Shown piece after piece: positions 51,329 through 59,391 of a DNA stretch of 64,000 nt. Each line of letters begins with the position of its first letter. Position 1 is the stretch's first letter. A model generated the notes under the pieces. The model had not been told where the DNA came from and did no database searches. It worked only from the letters and a program-made list of their open reading frames with translations. This DNA is from Flavobacteriaceae bacterium (GTDB taxonomy: Bacteria; Bacteroidota; Bacteroidia; Flavobacteriales; Flavobacteriaceae), in assembly GCA_020435965.1 (NCBI GenBank), contig JAGQYS010000019.1, positions 1 to 64,000 of the forward strand, given 5' to 3'. The translations under genes were made by a program, and so were the position numbers.

Positions 51329-51436
51329 ATCTATATTGTCTATTTTACAGTAAAAGTAACACTTTTTAATTCGTATTAGACTCAAATAGTTGCATTTAGT
51401 TTAAAGCCGCATCGTTAAATTATTTAAAAAGATATT

Positions 51437-52288
51437 TTAGTTACCATCTCCAATTCTGATTTCAATGCTCTCTCCATCACGATGTTCACGGTTATTCCTC
51501 ATACGCTCGTTCATTTCTTTCATTTTTTTATCCATCATTTCGTCATACTTTTTTTGAGTGACTTTTTTACCTTTGGTTGGCTCTTTTATTTCAATAGCTT
51601 TCTCAGGATTTAATACTACTTTACTGCACATCATTGTAGTTGTACCATCGCTTACTTCTAATATTAAACCAGGAAGTCCATGATATTGTGCTGGACCTGT
51701 GCTTACAGGAATTTGAGGTGTATACCAAGCGGTTACAGTAATTTCTTTTAGTTCTGGTTTGGCTTCTTCGTCCAGATCTTTATCGCCATTTACACTAATA
51801 CCTCCTTGAACAACTTCAACCTTTCTTTTAAATGTAGCTTTATAACACGTGTAATCGCCAATGTTTTTTGTTTCGCTTCCCAGTTCCCATTTAATATCTT
51901 CCAGCTTATCTCGTATTAAAAATAGTTTACTAAAAGATTCATTTTGATTGGTATAGCGTTTTTCTTTTGTGTTTTTATACATCACATCAGAGCCTCCAGT
52001 TTCAACCATTACCATAACCATGCTTTGCGGTTGTGGTGCTTCTAACTGCTCATCTTCTTTGTACATGGACTCCTCTTTATTAAAAGTTAGAATATGTGTT
52101 TTTTCAAATTGTTTTTTCATCATATCCATCATGCGCTGATGCATTTCAGAATTCATTTGAGTACTGTCCAACTTAATATCAAATTTTCTTTGGGATTTGT
52201 AGGTCGCTATACCTTGAAAGTCTTGCGCCATAACATTAGTTGTTATAGCCATAATAAGCAAAGTGATTAGTTTAACTAGTCTATTCAT
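51437..52288 (-). CDS. GLPGLI family protein (copy 3)
   Basis: A 283-residue exported GLPGLI protein. The signal peptide ends NVMAQ. DFQGIATYKSQRKF, LTFNKEESMYKEDEQLEA, TAWYTPQIPVSTGPAQYHGLPGLILEVS and an acidic/Met-rich helical tail (KKYDEMMDKKMKEMNERMRNN) follow. It is the most divergent of the three, with WGLPGLI changed to HGLPGLI. It is transcribed away from the sensor kinase gene; the 121-base divergent region holds three GTTAA direct repeats. Confidence 0.88.
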   Translation of the reverse strand: MNRLVKLITLLIMAITTNVMAQDFQGIATYKSQRKFDIKLDSTQMNSEMHQRMMDMMKKQFEKTHILTFNKEESMYKEDEQLEAPQPQSMVMVMVETGGSDVMYKNTKEKRYTNQNESFSKLFLIRDKLEDIKWELGSETKNIGDYTCYKATFKRKVEVVQGGISVNGDKDLDEEAKPELKEITVTAWYTPQIPVSTGPAQYHGLPGLILEVSDGTTTMMCSKVVLNPEKAIEIKEPTKGKKVTQKKYDEMMDKKMKEMNERMRNNREHRDGESIEIRIGDGN

Positions 52289-52344
52289 GATTGTGTTTTT
52301 AATTTTTTACAAAACAAATATGAGAATTTGTATTCCTTTTTTGA

Positions 52345-52370
52345 GTTAACTAGTGTTAACGTGTGTTAAG
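52345..52370. promoter_or_regulatory. Triple GTTAA direct-repeat operator
   Basis: GTTAAC at 52345-52350, GTTAAC at 52355-52360 and GTTAAG at 52365-52370, with exactly 10-bp spacing. OmpR-class regulators bind tandem direct repeats of this period, so this is a candidate site for the regulator encoded at 53923. It sits just upstream of the kinase promoter and between divergent genes. Confidence 0.6.
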
Positions 52371-52373
52371 CGA

Positions 52374-52405
52374 TTGGTTTACTATAAAATTAACGTTTAC
52401 TTTTG
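52374..52405 (+). promoter_or_regulatory. Kinase promoter, TTG-21-TACTTTTG, giving a near-leaderless transcript
   Basis: TTG at 52374-52376 and TACTTTTG at 52398-52405. The ATG at 52410 starts only 4 bases after the -7 box, so transcription would begin at or next to the start codon. Confidence 0.6.
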
Positions 52406-52409
52406 AGGT

Positions 52410-53930
52410 ATGAACGATGCAAGATACAGTGTCATTTTATATATTATTGTTGCAGTAATTTTGGGCACTATTGGTATTCAGGTTTACTGGAATTATAAAA
52501 ACTATGAGGTTAACAAACAGCAATTAACCAATGAAGTTCAGGCGAGTTTAGACAATGCAGTTGAGATGTATTATGCCAACCTAGCCAAACAAAACACAAT
52601 TGGTTTTGCTATTGAAGCGACTTCAAATAATGATATTTTTGACAGAGATGGAAAGCTTGACAGTATTTTAAACTCAATTAATTTTAAAGATAAAGGCTTT
52701 ACAAACATTGATTCTTTATTGGTAAATATTGATAATAGTGATGGTATCCATATTTATGAAGGCAAAAAAGCAGACTCATTATTGCTCACAATACATAATA
52801 ATCATGACCAAAGAAGTTTTGTAAATAAAAAAGTTGAGTATAAAAGCTACAATAATGTAAGACCAGATTCATTGGTTATAGACGATTTTAAGATTCTTAC
52901 TTCTAAGGTTATTTTTTCGATGTCACAAGACACTTTAAATTTAAAAACCATAGATTCCTTATTGAAGCAAGATTTACAACGTAAAAACTTAGACATTGAA
53001 TTTGGATTAACACTAGCCAAACCTGATGAAAGGCCTAATGTTTTAAATGAACCTGTAATTAAAACATCCTCATTAAGTGCAAAGTCAAACTCTACTTTTT
53101 TACCACAAAACACTTCATTAAAAATTGATTTTACAAATACAACCAAAGAAATTTTAAAGCGTATTCTTTCAGGAATCTTATTATCAACATTACTAGTCTT
53201 AGTGGTTATTGGATGTCTATTTTATTTGTTGAAAATTATCAAACATCAAAAACAAATAGCAGAAGTTAAAAATGACTTTATCAGTAATATTACTCACGAG
53301 TTTAAAACTCCTATTTCAACCATTGGAGTTGCTTTAGAAAGCATTAAAAACTTTAATGTTTTAAATGATACTGAAAAAACCAAATCTTACATTGATATGT
53401 CAAACAATCAATTAAGCAAACTTAATGTAATGGTTGAAAAACTTTTGGAAACTGCCTCTTTGGATAGTGAAAACTTAAGCCTAAAAAAAGAGAAAAGCAA
53501 TATTACAAAGCTTGTACAAGGTTTGGTTAATAAACATAAGTTAGAACTTAAAGATAAATCCTTAACATATGATGGCTTTCAGGAGGACATTTATGCACAA
53601 ATTGATGCTTTTCATTTTGAAAACGCAATAAATAACATTATTGATAATGCTATTAAATATGGAGGGAATGAGATAATGGTAAATCTGCAACAAAATGACA
53701 ATGGTTTTACCATTACTATTTCTGATAATGGTAAAACGCTTACAAAAGCTAACAAGGATAAAATTTTTGAGAAGTTTTATCGCATCCCAAAAGGAAACAC
53801 TCACGATGTAAAAGGGTTTGGAATTGGTTTGTATTATGCAAAAAAAATTATTGAAAAACACGATGGAGCAATTCACTTGAATTTAGATAATGAATGGACC
53901 ACTTTTAAAATCACAATTCCAAATGGATAA
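52410..53930 (+). CDS. Sensor histidine kinase
   Basis: A 506-residue sensor kinase: membrane helix (about 7-25), a periplasmic domain (about 30-250) with no recognised fold, a second helix (about 253-275), HisKA with phosphoacceptor His296 in NITHEFKTPIST, and an ATPase domain with IIDNAIKYGG, ISDNGK and KGFGIGLYYAKKI. It forms a pair with the response regulator, whose ATG overlaps its stop (ATGGATAA). Divergent orientation from a GLPGLI gene suggests it monitors the same envelope function. Confidence 0.93.
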   Translation: MNDARYSVILYIIVAVILGTIGIQVYWNYKNYEVNKQQLTNEVQASLDNAVEMYYANLAKQNTIGFAIEATSNNDIFDRDGKLDSILNSINFKDKGFTNIDSLLVNIDNSDGIHIYEGKKADSLLLTIHNNHDQRSFVNKKVEYKSYNNVRPDSLVIDDFKILTSKVIFSMSQDTLNLKTIDSLLKQDLQRKNLDIEFGLTLAKPDERPNVLNEPVIKTSSLSAKSNSTFLPQNTSLKIDFTNTTKEILKRILSGILLSTLLVLVVIGCLFYLLKIIKHQKQIAEVKNDFISNITHEFKTPISTIGVALESIKNFNVLNDTEKTKSYIDMSNNQLSKLNVMVEKLLETASLDSENLSLKKEKSNITKLVQGLVNKHKLELKDKSLTYDGFQEDIYAQIDAFHFENAINNIIDNAIKYGGNEIMVNLQQNDNGFTITISDNGKTLTKANKDKIFEKFYRIPKGNTHDVKGFGIGLYYAKKIIEKHDGAIHLNLDNEWTTFKITIPNG

Positions 53931-54609
53931 GCATAAAAACACCATATTATTAGCCGAAGATGAGCCAGCTTTGGGGCAAATAATTAAAGAAAGTTTAGAA
54001 ACCAGAAACTTTCAGGTACTGTTATGTGACAATGGTGAAAAAGCCTATCAAACCTACAAACAAAGTAATCCTGAACTTTTAGTCCTTGATGTAATGATGC
54101 CAAAAAAAAACGGATTTACTTTGGCTAAGGAAATCAGGTTGGAAGACGACACCATTCCAATTATATTTTTAACTGCAAAATCTCAAACCGAAGACGTAGT
54201 AGAAGGTTTTAATATTGGTGGAAACGATTATTTAAAAAAACCTTTTAGTATTGAAGAGCTTATTGTTAGAATAAACAATTTGCTAAACAGAACACAACTG
54301 CAAAAAACAGCAGATGTTTTAGAAATTGGCAGCTATACCTTTAATTTCCCTAAGCAATTGTTAAGTTACAAAAAGAATGAAAGTTTACAGTTAACACATC
54401 GTGAAGCACATTTACTTTATCATCTTATAAAAAACAAAAATGAAGTATTAGATCGTTCACTAATATTAAAAAAACTTTGGGGAACAGATGATTTCTTTTC
54501 TGCAAGAAGCATGGATGTATTTATCACCAAACTTCGAAAAAAATTGCAACAAGATAAGACTATTCAAATTGTAAATGTAAGAGGATTTGGATATAAATTA
54601 ATCTGTTGA
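53923..54609 (+). CDS. OmpR-family response regulator
   Basis: A 228-residue regulator. The receiver domain (about 1-120) has AEDEP acidic residues, phosphoacceptor Asp56 in LVLDVMMP, Thr in FLTAKS and Lys in YLKKPFS. It is followed by an OmpR/PhoB winged-helix domain (about 130-228, LTHREAHLLYHLIKNKNEVLDRSLILKKLWG, ...NVRGFGYKLI). I chose ATG at 53923, overlapping the kinase stop, over the upstream in-frame ATG at 53890. It probably binds the GTTAA repeats at 52345-52370 (inference). Confidence 0.93.
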   Translation: MDKHKNTILLAEDEPALGQIIKESLETRNFQVLLCDNGEKAYQTYKQSNPELLVLDVMMPKKNGFTLAKEIRLEDDTIPIIFLTAKSQTEDVVEGFNIGGNDYLKKPFSIEELIVRINNLLNRTQLQKTADVLEIGSYTFNFPKQLLSYKKNESLQLTHREAHLLYHLIKNKNEVLDRSLILKKLWGTDDFFSARSMDVFITKLRKKLQQDKTIQIVNVRGFGYKLIC

Positions 54610-54643
54610 AAAGTGGTTCAATTTTTGTACTTTCCCACTTCAA

Positions 54644-55423
54644 ATGAAGCACATTAAGTTTTTCTTTATAGCCTTTAGCTCTATATTATTTTCACAAAAT
54701 AGTATAGAGGTTCAATTTATTGATAAAATCAAACCTCAAGAGGATAATCTTATTCAAATAGACAATTTTAAAAACGCCTATTATTTAGGTGAAAATGCTT
54801 TAGTAAAGCAAACAAATACAAGTGAGTATATCTATAATAACTTCCAGTTAGGTCAGCTTAATATTGTGGATGTTTTTAATCCATTGAAAATTAATCTATT
54901 TTATAGAGATTTCAACACTTTAGTCGTTCTAGACAATAGGCTATCTGAAATAGAAAAGATTAATTTTAATCTAAAAAGACCATTTAGAAATGTTTCGCAC
55001 ATTGCCACAGCACATGATAACACCATTTGGTGTTTTAATCAAAATACCCAAGAATTAGAATTGTTTGACTACAGAACCAATACCACCAAAGCAAAAACCT
55101 TACCTATTGCTGAAGATGTGGTTCAGATTACCAGCAATTACAACACATGTTGGGTGCTTACAAAAAACCACTTATATGCATATAATTACTTCGGAAGTTT
55201 GCTCAAAAAAATGAAGAATAATGATTACAGTTCTTTAAGCGAGAGTAACGGAAATATTGTGTTAAAAAAAAACAATACTCTGTTTTTTTTAAAAAATAAC
55301 TCAGAAAATGCAATCTCTATAAAACTGCCAAATTTGTTAATAAAACAGTTTTTTGTAACCAATGAAACCTTGTATATTTACGACGGTGAATTTCTTCATC
55401 AATACCAACTAATAAACGATTAA
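54644..55423 (+). CDS. Secreted protein of unknown function, possible small beta-propeller
   Basis: A 259-residue protein with a short signal peptide (FFIAFSSILFSQ). The remainder is made of repeating beta-rich stretches such as NLIQIDNFKNAYYLGENAL, NLKRPFRNVSHIATAHDNTIWCFNQNTQELELFD and VVQITSNYNTCWVLTKNHLYAYN. These resemble propeller blades with the D-x-x-W/Y pattern; I recognise no family. It begins 35 bases after the regulator and ends 4 bases before the deoxynucleoside kinase, so it is co-transcribed with both or with the latter. Confidence 0.7.
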   Translation: MKHIKFFFIAFSSILFSQNSIEVQFIDKIKPQEDNLIQIDNFKNAYYLGENALVKQTNTSEYIYNNFQLGQLNIVDVFNPLKINLFYRDFNTLVVLDNRLSEIEKINFNLKRPFRNVSHIATAHDNTIWCFNQNTQELELFDYRTNTTKAKTLPIAEDVVQITSNYNTCWVLTKNHLYAYNYFGSLLKKMKNNDYSSLSESNGNIVLKKNNTLFFLKNNSENAISIKLPNLLIKQFFVTNETLYIYDGEFLHQYQLIND

Positions 55424-55426
55424 ATT

Positions 55427-56041
55427 ATGCATGTTGCAATTGCCGGAAATATTGGCGCAGGTAAAACTACACTCACAAAATTACTAGCAAAACATTATAA
55501 ATGGGAAGCACAGCTGGAAGATGTGGTTGACAACCCTTATCTCGATGACTTCTACAATCAAATGGAACGCTGGAGTTTTAACTTGCAAGTGTATTTTTTA
55601 AACAGTCGTTTTCGTCAGGTACTACAAATTCACCAAAGTGGTAAAGAAATCATTCAAGACCGAACCATATACGAAGATGCTCATATTTTTGCGCCAAATT
55701 TGCATGCCATGGGACTCATGACCAATCGTGATTTTGAAAATTACTCCTTATTATTTCAGCTTATGGAATCATTAGTTAGCGGTCCAGATTTATTAATATA
55801 CCTTAGAAGCTCAATACCAAATCTAGTTAGCCAGATTCACAAACGTGGTCGCGATTACGAAAACTCCATCAGTATCGATTATTTAAGTAGATTGAACGAA
55901 CGTTACGAAGCTTGGATTCATGGTTATAACAAGGGGAAACTCCTCATAGTTGATGTAGACAACCTTGATTTTGTTGACAATCCTGAAGATTTAGGAAGCA
56001 TCATTAATAAAATAGATGCCGAGATTCATGGCTTATTTTAA
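55427..56041 (+). CDS. Deoxynucleoside kinase
   Basis: A 204-residue kinase of the dGK/dCK-like family that phosphorylates deoxynucleosides with ATP for DNA precursor salvage. The P-loop is GNIGAGKTT (7-15), the catalytic segment has DNPYLDDFY, and the ERS/DRS-like motif appears as QDRTIYEDA; LID-like RGRDYENSI is present. Specificity (adenosine, guanosine or cytidine forms) cannot be read from the sequence. It follows the secreted protein gene by 3 bases. Confidence 0.92.
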   Translation: MHVAIAGNIGAGKTTLTKLLAKHYKWEAQLEDVVDNPYLDDFYNQMERWSFNLQVYFLNSRFRQVLQIHQSGKEIIQDRTIYEDAHIFAPNLHAMGLMTNRDFENYSLLFQLMESLVSGPDLLIYLRSSIPNLVSQIHKRGRDYENSISIDYLSRLNERYEAWIHGYNKGKLLIVDVDNLDFVDNPEDLGSIINKIDAEIHGLF

Positions 56042-56126
56042 GTAATATCTTAACACTACATTGTTAAAAATTTTTCTTTTTTGCTAAAAGTGAACTATAT
56101 TAGTTCAATTGCAAGAAAAAGAAATT

Positions 56127-56666
56127 ATGAAAATTTTAAAAAAAACCACACTAATTTTACTTTTAGTCGCCTTGATAGGTTGCTCAAAAGATGACAGCCC
56201 AACTCCTGAAAGATCTTTTGCTGAACTTACAGGAATTTGGGAAGTGAAAAGCTATGAGTATGAGGGCACCACAGCTTATCGTGCCATAAATACCAATGAA
56301 GCATGGAACACTTCATATCATGGAGCTGGTTGGCTTCTTAACTTTGAAATGTCTATTTCTGAAAGCCCAAATAACTATTCTTTTGATGGTGATCATAATG
56401 TTGACCACTATTTCACAGATGAAAACGGTCAAGAGTACTTTTATTTTGCCAATCTTATTAGAAACGAATCTGGCACATATACAAGAAATAGCAATACAGG
56501 CTTAACTTTTAATCAAAATGGTGATTATAAACAAGTTACCATTCAAGAGTTAAATGAAACTACTCTTAAATTCAGGACTAGTGAATCAAGTTCTGAAACC
56601 AATTCAGAAAATGTTTTGGTGTCTAAAACAAGAATTGAAACCTATATTTTAGAAAGAATCAATTAA
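56127..56666 (+). CDS. Putative lipoprotein, lipocalin-like
   Basis: A 179-residue exported protein with a lipobox (ALIGC, Cys18) and acidic residues after the Cys (SKDDSP), a common Bacteroidota surface-lipoprotein signal. The rest (FAELTGIWEVKSYEYEGT, then beta-rich strands and TLKFRTSESS, IETYILERI) resembles the lipocalin-like domains of small Bacteroidota lipoproteins. The ligand is unknown. I chose ATG at 56127 over TTG at 56109. Confidence 0.78.
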   Translation: MKILKKTTLILLLVALIGCSKDDSPTPERSFAELTGIWEVKSYEYEGTTAYRAINTNEAWNTSYHGAGWLLNFEMSISESPNNYSFDGDHNVDHYFTDENGQEYFYFANLIRNESGTYTRNSNTGLTFNQNGDYKQVTIQELNETTLKFRTSESSSETNSENVLVSKTRIETYILERIN

Positions 56667-56764
56667 GAAACTTAAATAAGATAATTTCTTATATTCATTT
56701 TTAATGAGATTTCTTACATTAGTCGTATAATCAATATTCATTTTTATTACGACCAATCCTTATT

Positions 56765-59275
56765 ATGAAAAAAATTTTACTACTATTTAGTTTCGTTCTA
56801 AGTACAACACTAATGTTTTCGCAAGATACAACAGAGAAAAACATGCCAACTCCCAATTATAGGCAAGCGTCCAAATATTCTCCAACCAATTTAGCAAAAT
56901 TAGTGCATTCAACTTCCGTGAGACCTCATTGGCTAAAAAGAGGCAACCGTTTTTGGTATCAGTACAAAACCACAGAAGGCTCTAACTATTATTTAGTAGA
57001 TGCTGATAATAGAACCCGAACCAAGCTATTTGACAATGAAAAAATGGCAAGATGGTTAACCGAAATCACTAAAGATCCTTATGACGCTCAAAACTTACCT
57101 CGTATGGATTTTAAATTTGTGAAAAATGAAACTGCTATTCGTTTTAGGGTAACGTCAACAGAAGAAGTTGATGCAATTGAAGGTAATAAAACAACTGACA
57201 CAGACTCTACTGAAACAAAAAAAGATAAGACAAAACTAAAAAAGGAAAAAAAAGTTTACCATTTTGAGTATAGACTTGGCAGTAATGGGTTAACCATTAT
57301 AGACAATAAAAAAGAAGACAAAAAAGAATGGGAGAGTTGGGCCAATGTTGCTCCTGATAGCTCAATTGTTTTATTCTCTAAAAACTATAATCTGTATTGG
57401 ATGGACAAAGAGAATTTCATGAAGGCTGTAAAAGATGAAAAAGACTCAACCATTGTTGAACATCAATGGACCAAAGATGGCGAGGAAAACTACAGCTATG
57501 GTGGAGGCGGAAGAGGTGAAAACAACGAGGAAAAAGAAAAAAACAAAGACAAACGCAAGGGTGTTTGGGGAACTTGGTCCCATGACTCCAAAAAATTTGT
57601 GTTTGAGCGTACAGACTCCAGACACATAAAAGATTTATGGGTTATAAATTCAACAGATAGTAAAAGGCCAACCCTTGAAACCTATAAGTATCACATGCCT
57701 GGAGAACAAGAATTCTACAAGCCTGAACTATTGATTTTTGATATTCCTTCAAAAAATATAAATACCGTTAAACTAGATACCACAAAACAACAAAGCATTT
57801 CCGTATATCGTGAACCGAGAAAACAATCCAATGCTGATGATGATTTTCAACCTTCCCTATTGCTTTCAAAAAAAGGAAAAATTTATTTTAACACCATTAG
57901 TCGAGATCGAAAAAAACTGGACATCTGTGTTGCAGACCTTAATACAGGAGATGTAAAAGTACTTATTGAAGAACGTTTTAACACATATATCGAAACTCGA
58001 CAACTAGTACTTTTTAACAACGAAACCGAAATGTTGCATTGGGCGGAACGCGATGGCTGGGCGCATTACTACCTCTATGACAGTGAGGGAAACTTAAAAA
58101 ATCAAGTGACAAATGGATCTTACCATGTTGAAAATGCTATTGGTGTAGATGAAAAATCGAGAACACTTTACTTTACAGCACATGGCATACCGAAAGATGA
58201 AGATCCTTATTTTGAGCATCTTTATAAAATTGACCTAAACGGAACAGGTTTAAAAGCACTCAATCCTGGAGATTATAACACAAACACTAGCATGTCTGAT
58301 TCCAATGCATTTTTTGTAAGTAATTATTCAAGAGTTAATACAGCACCAAAATCTGAACTAAGAAATAGCTCTGGCAATGTAGTGATGCAATTGGAAGAGG
58401 CAGACTTATCGCAGTTAATGGCAACTGGCTATAAATTCCCTGAACCATTTAAAGTGAAAGCCGATGATGGCATCACAGATATTTATGGTGTTATGTATAA
58501 ACCTTTTGATTTTGATGAAACCATGAGCTATCCTCTTCTTGAATATGTTTATCCAGGACCACAAACAGAAGCTGTAAACAAATCTTTTTCGCTGAGCATG
58601 GATCGTTTAGACAGAATGGCTCAAGTAGGTTTTATTGTAATTACCATGGGAAATAGAGGAGGTCATCCAGATCGTTCTAAATGGTATCATAATTATGGCT
58701 ATGGCAACTTAAGGGATTATGGTTTGGCTGATAAAAAATACGTAGCTGAGCAATTAGCGGACAAGCATAAATTTATTGATATCAGTAAAGTTGGTATTTA
58801 TGGGCATTCAGGTGGTGGCTTTATGTCAACTGCTGCTATGTTGGTATATCCTGATTTCTTTAAAGCTGCTGTTTCATCTGCAGGAAATCATGATAATAAT
58901 ATTTACAACAGTTGGTGGAGTGAAACACATCATGGTGTTAAAGAAGAAATGGATGACGATGGCAATGTAAAGTACAAGTATATCATTGATGATAACCAAT
59001 CCTTAGCTAAAAACTTAAAAGGCCACTTAATGTTAATTCATGGTGATGTAGATAATAATGTTCACCCAGGAGGAACCATTCGTGTTGCCGAAGCTTTAAT
59101 TAAAAACAACAAACGTTTTAAGTTTATGATTATGCCTGGACAGCGTCATGGTTTTGGAAGCATGACAGAATATTCGTTCTGGTTAAGAGCAGATCATTTT
59201 AGTAAATATTTCTTAGAAAAAGAAGCAACAAGCGTTGATATTACAGAGATGAATAGAGATAAACCTCAAAATTAA
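56765..59275 (+). CDS. S9 family serine peptidase (DPP IV-like)
   Basis: An 836-residue exported prolyl-oligopeptidase-family peptidase. Signal peptide MKKILLLFSFVLSTTLMFSQ, a beta-propeller N-terminal half with a long charged insert (about 135-265), and a C-terminal hydrolase domain with Ser in GIYGHSGGGFMST, Asp in HGDVDNNVHPGG and His in PGQRHGFGS. The complete triad and the DPP IV-like layout suggest release of dipeptides in the periplasm. The charged insert rich in Lys and Glu is unusual. It is a single gene followed by a terminator. Confidence 0.92.
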   Translation: MKKILLLFSFVLSTTLMFSQDTTEKNMPTPNYRQASKYSPTNLAKLVHSTSVRPHWLKRGNRFWYQYKTTEGSNYYLVDADNRTRTKLFDNEKMARWLTEITKDPYDAQNLPRMDFKFVKNETAIRFRVTSTEEVDAIEGNKTTDTDSTETKKDKTKLKKEKKVYHFEYRLGSNGLTIIDNKKEDKKEWESWANVAPDSSIVLFSKNYNLYWMDKENFMKAVKDEKDSTIVEHQWTKDGEENYSYGGGGRGENNEEKEKNKDKRKGVWGTWSHDSKKFVFERTDSRHIKDLWVINSTDSKRPTLETYKYHMPGEQEFYKPELLIFDIPSKNINTVKLDTTKQQSISVYREPRKQSNADDDFQPSLLLSKKGKIYFNTISRDRKKLDICVADLNTGDVKVLIEERFNTYIETRQLVLFNNETEMLHWAERDGWAHYYLYDSEGNLKNQVTNGSYHVENAIGVDEKSRTLYFTAHGIPKDEDPYFEHLYKIDLNGTGLKALNPGDYNTNTSMSDSNAFFVSNYSRVNTAPKSELRNSSGNVVMQLEEADLSQLMATGYKFPEPFKVKADDGITDIYGVMYKPFDFDETMSYPLLEYVYPGPQTEAVNKSFSLSMDRLDRMAQVGFIVITMGNRGGHPDRSKWYHNYGYGNLRDYGLADKKYVAEQLADKHKFIDISKVGIYGHSGGGFMSTAAMLVYPDFFKAAVSSAGNHDNNIYNSWWSETHHGVKEEMDDDGNVKYKYIIDDNQSLAKNLKGHLMLIHGDVDNNVHPGGTIRVAEALIKNNKRFKFMIMPGQRHGFGSMTEYSFWLRADHFSKYFLEKEATSVDITEMNRDKPQN

Positions 59276-59296
59276 TTAATTACTCTTTAAAATAAA

Positions 59297-59324
59297 AAAC
59301 CACACTTCTCAGTGTGGTTTTTTT
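59297..59324 (+). terminator. Intrinsic terminator after the S9 peptidase gene
   Basis: A perfect 10-bp stem AAACCACACT (59297-59306) and AGTGTGGTTT (59311-59320), loop TCTC, followed by a T-run. Confidence 0.9.
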
Positions 59325-59391
59325 ATTATTTGAATTAAAAAGTTTAGTAAGTCTCTTTAGTTTTTTCAATTACTTTTTTTACAACTTTTTT

